The notes under the pieces were generated by a model. That model ran no database searches, was not told where the DNA came from, and was given only the letters and a program-made list of their open reading frames with translations. From Lantana camara (taxonomy: Eukaryota; Streptophyta; Magnoliopsida; Lamiales; Verbenaceae): a DNA stretch of 64,000 nucleotides. The DNA is taken from positions 30,661,001-30,725,000 of the forward strand of contig CM074855.1 in NCBI GenBank assembly GCA_037501455.1, in the 5' to 3' direction. Position numbers and translations under genes: made by a program. How positions within the stretch are numbered: the first letter of the stretch is position 1; every line of letters begins with the position of its first letter. Of the stretch, positions 56,919-64,000 are shown piece by piece.

Positions 56919-59770
56919 AGATTAAGGGCCTTATATGGAATATTCGAGGGATACGGGACGATAGCAGACGTCGTATCCTTCAGAGAATCTGCAAAAAGAA
57001 TAAGTTTTCGTTTTTAGCTGTGATTGAGCCTCTAATTAGTTTAGATGCTACTGCTATGATTCGCAAGTTTAACTTTAATTCGGTTATTGCTAATGTGTCC
57101 AATCATATCTGGTTTTTCACCCGTGAAGACATTGATACTGAGATCTTATGTAACGACAGACAATACCTCCACCTTAAACTCAATAGCCCGCACTGGAAGT
57201 GCCCTGTTCTCTTTACCATAGTGTACGCACGTTGTGAGTCCTCGGATAGAAGACCACTTTGGGAGTTTCTTCGGGCACAAAGTGACACTACGCTCCCGTG
57301 GCTTATTGGAGGTGATTTTAATATAATTACCAAACTTGAGGAGCGCAAGGGGGGATTTGGACAACCAGACTTCAGAGGAATGGCTGACTTTAACAGTTGT
57401 ATACAAGATTGCAAGCTTCTCGAGCCTTCTTTCCTGGGCTCGCCATTCACGTGGACCAACAAGTCTCTGTGGCAAAGACTTGATAGAGTGATGGTCTCGG
57501 AAAGCTGGAATGAGTCCTGGCTGAACACGATCGTGAAGCATTTAGCTCGGAATACCTCAGACCACACTCCTCTTCTAGTTTCGGGGGAAGACAACTCGAC
57601 TATCTATCCCTCTTCTTTCAGACTACAAGATATGTGGTTTAGGCACCAAGACTTTGCACGCACAGTTAAAGAGAATTGGATGTTGCCGGTGAGTGGGTTT
57701 GGTTTACGTGGTTTACATCAAAAGCTTTACAGACTGAAGCTACATCTCAAGTCCTGGAACAAAGAGGTGTTTGGGAACATTTTTGATAAAGTTAAGGAAG
57801 CGGAGGAGTATGTGGCCTCGTCAGAACATGATTATGATAGAAACCCAACAGAAGAAAATCTGGTGGAAATGAATAGACGGACAGCATGTTTGAAAAACAT
57901 TTTGGCCATAGAGGAGGATTTCTGGAGGCAAAAGTCGGCATGCAAATGGATGGTTGAGGGCGAGAGAAACACTGCTTATTTTCATTCTCTTGTTAAGAAG
58001 AGGAGGTTTCGCACGTCGATACAATCCATCCTCGAGGGAGGCACAAAGATTAAGGATCAGGCTGTAATTCGGGAATCGGCAAATTCTTTCTTCAAAAGGC
58101 TGCTTACGGCAGATGATAACATCCAGGCTATTACAGATTGGAACTCGGGACAGCAAGAGCTGGAACAAGAGGATCACGCAATGCTCAACCGTCTCCCAAG
58201 TTTCGAGGAGATAAAAGACGCGGTTTTTGGAATTTCGCCACTTAGCGCTGCAGGTCCTGATGGCTTCAATGCCAAGTTTTATCAGGAATTCTGGGAAGTC
58301 ATTGCAGATGATGTGTACGCGGCTATCCTAGAATTCTTCAACGGCGCACCTTTACCAAGGGCGTATACGGCTACGTCGATCATTCTGATACCGAAAAAAG
58401 ACAATCCAGCTTTCTGGAGTGATTATCGACCCATTAGTCTCTGCAATGTTTCAAATAAGATAATCACCAAGATTTTAAATGATAGACTGGCTCAGGTTCT
58501 TCCCAAAGTTATATCCCCGAACCAAAGCGGTTTTATTAAGGGCCGTCTCATCAGTGATAACATCCTGCTGGCACAAGAATTAGTACACTCTATTAAAACC
58601 AAACGGAAAGAACAGAACTTGGTCCTTAAAGTGGATATGGAAAAAGCATATGACCGGATATGTTGGGACTTCATATTTAGAGTTCTTCGTTCTAAAGGAT
58701 TTCCTGATAAATGGATTAGCTGGGTGAAACGGTGCATTGAGAACTGCTGGTTTTCGGTGATGATAAATGGCGTTTCTTCCGGGATCTTCAAATCTTCACG
58801 TGGTCTTCGCCAAGGTGACCCTTTATCACCTTCATTATTCGTCATTGCAGCTGATTTTCTGTCAATTGAGCTTGACAAACTTTCTGCCAGCGATCCTAAC
58901 ACACGGTATCAAGCAGGATGTAGCTATGCAATTTCCCATCTTTCTTACGCCGATGATACTGTGATCTTCACTAACACGTGCAGGGCTTCTCTTTACCGGA
59001 TTCTTAACATCTTAGAGAAATACGAGAAGTTCTCCGGACAAAAGATTAATGTTCAAAAAAGTGAGTTTTTTCTTGACAAAAAAGCCGCATGGGCGGAGGA
59101 CAGAATACGGAGCATCTTGGGCTTCAAGCCTGGAAATCTGCCAATGAGGTATTTGGGTGTCCCAATCTATTCGGGGCGAAAGAAAGCAGCTCTGTTTGAT
59201 AACTTGATCAGCAGGATTCGCGCTAGGCTACAAGGGTGGGAGTCTTGCTGTCTCTCGTATGGCGGACGGCTGCAACTACTTAAATCAGTTATCTATTCTT
59301 TACAAATGCATATCTTGCATGTTTTAGAGCCGCCAAAAGCTGTGTTTGATACAATTAAACGTATATGCAACAAATTATTTTGGGGTTCCGATTCGGAAAC
59401 CAGGCGGATACACTGGACGAGATGGGATAATATTTGCTTCCCAACATCAGAAGGGGGCCTTGGGATTAGAAAAATGGATGACATATCTACGGCTTTCGAT
59501 TGGAAATTATGGTGGCGTATGCGCACTCAAAACAATATTTGGTCAGAGTTCATGAGAAACAAATATTGCAGTGAAAAGCACCCTTTAGTTGCTGACATTA
59601 AGCCTAAGCACTCTGCGATATGGCGTCGACTGTGTAGTGTTCGTGATAAGGTGGAGGCTAACATTGCCTGGACACTTGGGAGTGGTGAAGCATCTCTGTA
59701 CTATGACCGTTGGATGGAAGAGGGCAGGGTCGCAGATTACATTGAGAACCCCCCCCCCCCCCCCAATTGA
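56915..59770 (+). pseudogene. LINE ORF2, endonuclease and reverse transcriptase part (open 951 codons)
   Basis: The AP-endonuclease domain covers residues 1-220: N9 in WNIRG, E38 in VIEP, Y104, D134 and N136 in GGDFNII, and D216-H217 in SDHTPL. Reverse transcriptase covers about 440-760: AAGPDGFNAKFY, IPKKDNPAFWSDYRPISLCN, D574 in VDMEKAYD, RGLRQGDPLSPSLF, and YADD at 678-681. The thumb/connection region MRYLGVPIYSGRK follows. All catalytic residues I can check are present. The frame ends in a run of 16 C (59749-59764), giving a Pro tract and a TGA. The parent frame continues on the other side, so this ORF is broken only at its C-terminal third. Confidence 0.93.
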
Positions 59771-60646
59771 CTAAAGTCTGTGAAGTTTGGACGGAAAGGG
59801 ATTGGAATATACACACAATCAATAGTATGTTTGGGCCGCAACTGGGGGGGCATGATTACCAGAACTCCTATTGAGAATTCAAGATTTGATAAGCCTGTTT
59901 GGCTAAAAGATACCGTCGGGAGTTTTAGCACAAAATCTGCATGGGCTGAAATTCGGAAAAGCAGGGCAATTTCGAGTTTATGGAAGGCAGTTTGGTCTAC
60001 CAAACTGACCCCAAATATCATCATATTTGTGTGGAGGCTTCTACAGGATTGGCTCCCCATTGATGAAAGACTTCAAAGAAAAGGAATCATCTTGGTTTCG
60101 AAATGTGTTTGCTGCGCTGACTCAGAAACTCGGGAACATCTTTTCCTTAAGTCTGAAAGGTTAAGGCAAATCTGGCGTCACTTTAGGGCTCGTTTTGGGA
60201 TTTCTAGTCCGGAGACGTATGATTTGCACCAAACAATCAACTTCTGGGCTAACTCGACGCCGTATAGCGCACAAAAACATGCTAGATTAGTGATCCCTAT
60301 TTTAATCCTTTGGTATACTTGGCTGGAAAGGAACAATGCGAAACACGACAATGGGAATTTCAATTCTTTAAATATTATCCGTCGTGTTACTAAGCACCTT
60401 ATTGATCTTCACAAGAGTAATTGCATGGACTACCTGTGGTGGCGGGGAGACATTCATGTTGCTGCCACTCTCGGTCTTCAGCTGAAGTGCCCCAAACCTC
60501 GCCTCCCGAAACTTGTTTATTGGAGGAAGCCTACATCAGGCTGGCTTAAACTAAACTCGGATGGGTCCTCCAAGGGAAACCCGGGCCCGGCAGGTAGGAG
60601 GCATCATTCGGGACGAATTCGGAAACCCAGTCACTGCTTACAGTAG
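59766..60646 (+). pseudogene. LINE ORF2 continued: zinc-binding reverse-transcriptase segment (zf-RVT)
   Basis: After the C run the coding signal is in the third frame (LTKVCEVWTERDWNIHT), then returns to the ORF2 frame after a run of seven G at 59844-59850. Two homopolymer shifts therefore compensate each other. Downstream reads KPVWLKDTVGSFSTKSAW, TKLTPNIIIFVWRLLQDWLP, then C-V-C-C-x8-H in CVCCADSETREHLF, the zinc-binding region found after plant LINE reverse transcriptases. It ends as the RNase H domain begins (LKLNSDGSSKGNPGPAG), where an extra base near 60595 shifts the frame. Confidence 0.87.
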
Positions 60647-61019
60647 GGGAATTGGGTTTGGTACTAATACCTTGGCAGAGCTTGAAGCGGTTCTCGAAGG
60701 AATGATGATGGCGTATCATCTTGGGTGCCAAAATCTCTGGATAGAGATAGATGCTAAGGTTATTCTGGATATTGTCAAAAGGAAATGTGCTGGGAACTTG
60801 CACATACAACATAGGCTACTGAAACTGAGATTTCTCATGGATAGTATGAATGTAAAGCTCTCACACATTTACAGAGAAGGCAATCACATTGCGGATTGGC
60901 TTGCTAACAGAGGGTCGCTTTTTCAAGAACAATGGAGCTACCAGGAGAACCCACTTCTCCCTGAGCTTAAGGGATATCTTAGAATGGATAAGTGGGAGCT
61001 CCCCTCAATCCGTAAATGA
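60594..61019 (+). pseudogene. LINE ORF2 continued: C-terminal RNase H domain
   Basis: The frame resumes one base later with GGIIRDEFGNPVTAYSRG. It has the RNase H acidic set: D in NSDGSSKGNPG (upstream frame), E in LAELEAVLEG, D in LWIEIDAKVI, and D in REGNHIADWLAN. It ends at TGA 61017-61019. This is the RVT_3-type RNase H found at the end of plant L1 ORF2 proteins. All four acidic positions are preserved, so loss of function comes from frameshifts only. Confidence 0.87.
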
Positions 61020-61363
61020 CTTGGATCATGAAGAAACTAAGGGATAACACGCTGAGTTGCAGACTCCAGACTTTTACAAAAATGATGACGCTTGCATTGC
61101 TGGTTTCTACTTTTGCTCGGCCCCACTGCCATGGCACTTTGATCAATCAGTTGCGCCTTAAGCCCAGTTATTTTTTAGACACTGATAAGGATTGGTTTGG
61201 CCCGAGGTTATTCTTTTGTTTCGTGGGCACTTTTGTTGCTTTTCTTTGAACGATCCTTGGTTAGGTGCTTTGTACGCGTTGGTGCTTTCTTGGAATAAAC
61301 GAGGGGAGGGCCTCTCCAACCCCACGGTCTCTTGACCGGTTCCTTTTTAAAAAAATATATATA
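61020..61363 (+). mobile_element. LINE 3' untranslated region and A-rich tail
   Basis: The noncoding end of the LINE. It contains the C-rich word CTCTCCAACCCCACGGTCTC and finishes with TTTTTAAAAAAATATATATA directly before the right target duplicate. The A/TA tail rather than pure A is common in plant L1 insertions. Confidence 0.85.
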
Positions 61364-61437
61364 TATATTTGATTAAGTTAATTATTTTATATATAAAATG
61401 ATTAATATTAGAAATTTAATATATGTATTATTGTATT

Positions 61438-62276
61438 TGATGGGGTCAAAACACGTTTGTCCTCATCTTGGCACGTGGCACCTTAGGATGATGGCACTAG
61501 CTTCTCTAAAGATTACATCATATATATACGAGCGCGTTGATCTTCGAGCGCTGGCATCCCGCAAGGACACGGGTCAACTCTGCTATGGATACACGTGCAT
61601 CAACACTATTGCTCTTACCACTCTTCCACAAGCGTCGTTGGTACTGCATGACTAGTACCTCAATCAATCTAAGCGAGCCTTCTTCGAGCGCTACATCCCC
61701 TCGGAGAGGCTTCCGCTTCAACTTCTTACAACAAGCTCTAGCCCTCATCCCCTAGTGGATATCTTGGCCTCCAAGGCTTCTGGTTGTCATGACTCTTAAG
61801 CCCTCGTTACCAACCTCCCAAACGGCTCTCTGACACACCGTACATGCCCGCGCACCTGCCTCTGTTGCCAACACTAACTCTCAGCAGCTTTTGCAGACGA
61901 TTCCTCTTAGGTTTCTCTCTCACAGCGCCACGTGTTAGGGCAACATTCGGCCAGGACCACATGAGGCAAATGACCAAAGGGTCCTCGACCAACCCTCAAC
62001 TATAAATAAACAGAGTCATCTCCTTCACTGTAAGCGACCTTCATTACTGCAATTCCTACTTAGCTTACATTTCCTCTTTCAGATCATCATCTGACTTGAG
62101 CGTCGGAGAGCCAAACTGGGTATCACCCCCGGTCCCCCCAGTTTGGCCTTCTGACTTTTCGGTGTGTTTGTCCTAGCAGGTAGAACCTCATCCTCTCCGG
62201 CGAAATTCCGGCTGTTTCCCCACTCAAACAAATTCTAAAGTGATCGGATTCTAATCCCCCCATTCGGAACCCATCA
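61438..62276 (+). mobile_element. Solo LTR B (839 bp), TSD GTATT
   Basis: It starts TGATGGGG and ends CCCATCA, a 7-bp terminal inverted repeat, and is flanked by GTATT at 61433-61437 and 62277-62281. A TATA box TATAAATA lies at 62001. About 90 bp later come CTGACTTGAGCGTCGGAG and then CCCCAGTTTGG, and GGCTGTTTCCCC near the end. These downstream motifs are shared with solo LTR A (40002-40568), while U3 regions differ, so A and B are two families of one lineage. No interior is attached. Confidence 0.92.
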
Positions 62277-62599
62277 GTATTCAATAATATATCTTTCCCT
62301 ATATTTTAAAATTCTAACCATAGGTGATAGCATGCTAAATTGTCATATTTTGACAAGTAAAATTTTCTATTTATAAGCTTTAATTGGTCTTGGATTGATA
62401 GATGATGTATTTCATTTGATTTACGGTAGGTGGAGGACTACCAGAGAAAACTGGGCAAGGACATGCAGTTTGGAAAAAAATTTGATGACGTGATGATCTT
62501 AAGGGTTGAACAAGTTTTAAAGTCGTGCTGAGTTACAAATTTTCTACTTTATTTCTGAACTAAGGTCTCAGACCTCTTTTTAGCGACTTCTCACCACAT

Positions 62600-63585
62600 C
62601 AACATCTATTTTATTATTAAGGGAGAGATGAAGGACTTTATTACTTGGAGAAAAAGTTTGCTTGAATATGGAAAGATTTATCGATCGAGCTTCGCGTTCA
62701 CACTTTTTTCCCTTTTCTTTTCTCCTTTGGCACATTTAGAGGAGAATTTCTGGGAGAGATTTGAGCAGATTTTCTTAGGAGAGAAGAAACTTTAGAGATT
62801 ACTTTTACTTTACTTGTTCTTAGAGTTTTCTTCTTCTTTTGCTCTCTAGTTTAGCTTTCATAGTTAGTCATAACTATAGTTTATGAATTTGCTTATTTTG
62901 TTGAATACTTTGATTATGAGTGGTTGATTTCATAATATATAGCTAGAGATTTTAGATTTGAATTCAGCACTATGAGACCAAATTATTTTTTGATTTTAAT
63001 AAACTCTGTCACTTATTAATTCTCTGTTTTCTGCGTTCATTGTGTATACATGATCAACTTGATGATAATGCATGATCTCTAGGTTGATTTTCAGCATATA
63101 GTCATTCTTATTGTTTGATATGTATATATTGAATGCTTGATACAAGTGGTAAATTTAGTGATAGGGTTTTAAAGATATATAATCTGATCTCACTAAGAAA
63201 TTAATAATCTGAGACTGTTTAAAGTTGTCATAACGCTTTTCCAGCCACATCCACAGTCGTAGACTGTTTTCACCTTCAACATCCACCCCTATGGATTACT
63301 TCAGTAAAGTTTCTGTACCCCTTTCCACAGGGATTGACCTCTGCAGTTCAATAAATCTATCCTCTTGTATCTTGTAATTCAGCCCTAACTTGGTGGTTAC
63401 GCTCCTTTTCGTCTCGTTTTCTACTTCGAAGGCACTAATACATGAAATGGAGCAAAAAGACATTAATAAACACTAAATAACACGAAATTGACTTTAATAT
63501 TAAGGCTCAATAGAGGCAAAACTACGATTTACCAATGTAAAAAAAAAAAGCTTCTTAAAGGGCATATAAACAATTCAATGCCCTC
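62600..63585. other. No gene recognised
   Basis: AT-rich sequence with pyrimidine-rich runs (TTTTTTCCCTTTTCTTTTCT near 62705) that could belong to a plant 5' UTR or promoter, but no coding region or terminal repeat follows. Confidence 0.35.
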
Positions 63586-63712
63586 AACCCCGCTTTTAGC
63601 CAACAGGGGTTGGTCAAGTGGTCTGAGGGTTCTTTCTCGAAGGCAAGGTCCCGGGTTCGAATCCCTTAAGTCACTTGGGGTGTGTGTGTTAAAAAAAATA
63701 AAATAAAATAAA
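63586..63712 (+). mobile_element. tRNA-derived SINE copy 3, TSD AATTCAATGCCCTC
   Basis: It starts AACCCCGCTTTTAGCCAACA. It has A-box-like GGTCAAGTGGTCTGAGGG and B-box CCGGGTTCGAATCCC, then GGGTGTGTGTGT and an A-rich tail broken by T. Exact 14-bp direct repeats AATTCAATGCCCTC lie at 63572-63585 and 63713-63726. It is the same family as 50952-51067 (shared GTTCTTTCTCGAAGG) and the short copy at 41700. Confidence 0.92.
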
Positions 63713-63726
63713 AATTCAATGCCCTC

Positions 63727-64000
63727 GTCATATATCCCAACTCCAATAATGAGAAAAAGAATATCAACATGTACTCAGATTACTTCAACATTAAGCACTT
63801 GGTTCATGTACATAAAAACATAAAAATGAAAAAAACAGAGCTTCAAAATTTCTACCAAACAAATAGGGAACCCAAACGAAAAACATAATCAAATTGCAAA
63901 CAAGAATAAATCAGTAACTTACAATAAATACACTTTTTCAAGAAAAATTTATGAAGAAACCCTTCACCCAAAATAAACCCTAACCAAAGCAACACGAAGA
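63727..64000. other. No feature seen
   Basis: AT-rich end of the window. No coding region, repeat or promoter signal that I can support. Confidence 0.4.

Larger units (their letters stand above)
55618..61363 (+). mobile_element. 5'-truncated L1-type LINE (5.75 kb), 16-bp TSD
   Basis: TATATTTGATTAAGTT flanks the element at 55602-55617 and 61364-61379. The element starts inside the ORF1 coding sequence, so the 5' UTR and ORF1 start are missing, which is the usual outcome of incomplete target-primed reverse transcription. It carries ORF1 (nucleic-acid-binding, zinc knuckle), ORF2 (endonuclease, reverse transcriptase, zinc-binding segment, RNase H), a 3' UTR of about 340 bp, and a tail AAAAAAATATATATATA. 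Several single-base frameshifts lie in homopolymer runs. Domain order fits the plant L1 group with a plant-type RNase H at the C-terminus. Confidence 0.93.
55233..62599 (+). repeat. Paralogous segment, copy 2, with three nested insertions
   Basis: This is the same host segment as 39821-40895, from CCGAGAAAGAATAGGGTTAA to TTAGCGACTTCTCACCA. Comparison with copy 1 shows empty sites for three insertions: a short TIR element (55275-55463), an L1 LINE (55618-61363) and solo LTR B (61438-62276). The host parts are about 85-90 percent identical by eye. After 62423 the acceptor-like TTTACGGTAG and exon-like GGLPEKTGQGHAVWKK recur with substitutions, so the exon-like word predates the duplication. Confidence 0.82.

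Noticed and set aside
63598..63700. Functional tRNA genes at the SINE copies
   Set aside because: The A and B boxes are present but no cloverleaf or anticodon arm is intact, and each copy has a tail and target duplication typical of SINEs.

Overview
This window is repeat-dominated nuclear DNA of a plant, most likely a eudicot. The evidence is a plant-type MULE transposase, an initiator-tRNA-Met primed LTR element with very large LTRs, tRNA-derived SINEs, a plant L1-type LINE, a TRIM, a CACTA end, and a relic of TIC20, a chloroplast import gene. I see no intact ordinary host gene. The only gene-like sequences are transposon genes, a broken TIC20, and a broken GRF-type zinc-finger reading frame.

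Region 1 (1-34672) is a satellite array with a 340-bp monomer: about 32 monomers on the left (1-10793) and about 22 on the right (27249-34672). A tandem LTR-element compound (10790-27248) splits it. The compound reads LTR-internal-LTR-internal-LTR with a 6260-bp period, almost identical copies, LTRs of 3.96 kb and a 2.3-kb interior without gag-pol. This is LARD-like architecture. The interior carries a row of about 12 small hairpins whose stems change together while the loops stay similar. Satellite monomers come in two states that differ at 15 of 49 bases in one block and are otherwise nearly uniform. They form higher-order repeats of 5, 4 and 3 monomers.

Region 2 (34673-39820) begins where the array decays into degenerate ATCGC-N-GCGAT palindromes. 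It holds a GRF zinc-finger relic, a long foldback, and a Mutator-like (MULE) transposase gene with one in-frame stop. Palindrome clusters sharing an exact 15-mer with the satellite flank the MULE. I infer that the satellite may have grown out of MULE-associated subterminal repeats.

Region 3 (39821-50620) holds copy 1 of a paralogous segment with a solo LTR and a SINE. It also holds a TIC20 pseudogene whose last exon is split by a 385-bp TRIM with a 5-bp target duplication, and a 3.86-kb minus-strand solo LTR related to the LARD. A CACTA terminus and a 56-bp minisatellite follow.

Region 4 (50621-64000) holds a second SINE, a poly(A)-only insertion scar, and a truncated, frameshifted MULE N-terminus. 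Copy 2 of the paralogous segment follows, with three nested insertions: a short TIR element, a 5.75-kb 5'-truncated L1 LINE with a 16-bp target duplication, and a second solo LTR. This LTR sits about 8 bp from the position used by the different solo LTR in copy 1. A third SINE lies near the right end.

Coordinates of repeats and junctions were read by eye, so most boundaries are good to a few bases. Divergence counts are approximate, and no database search was run.
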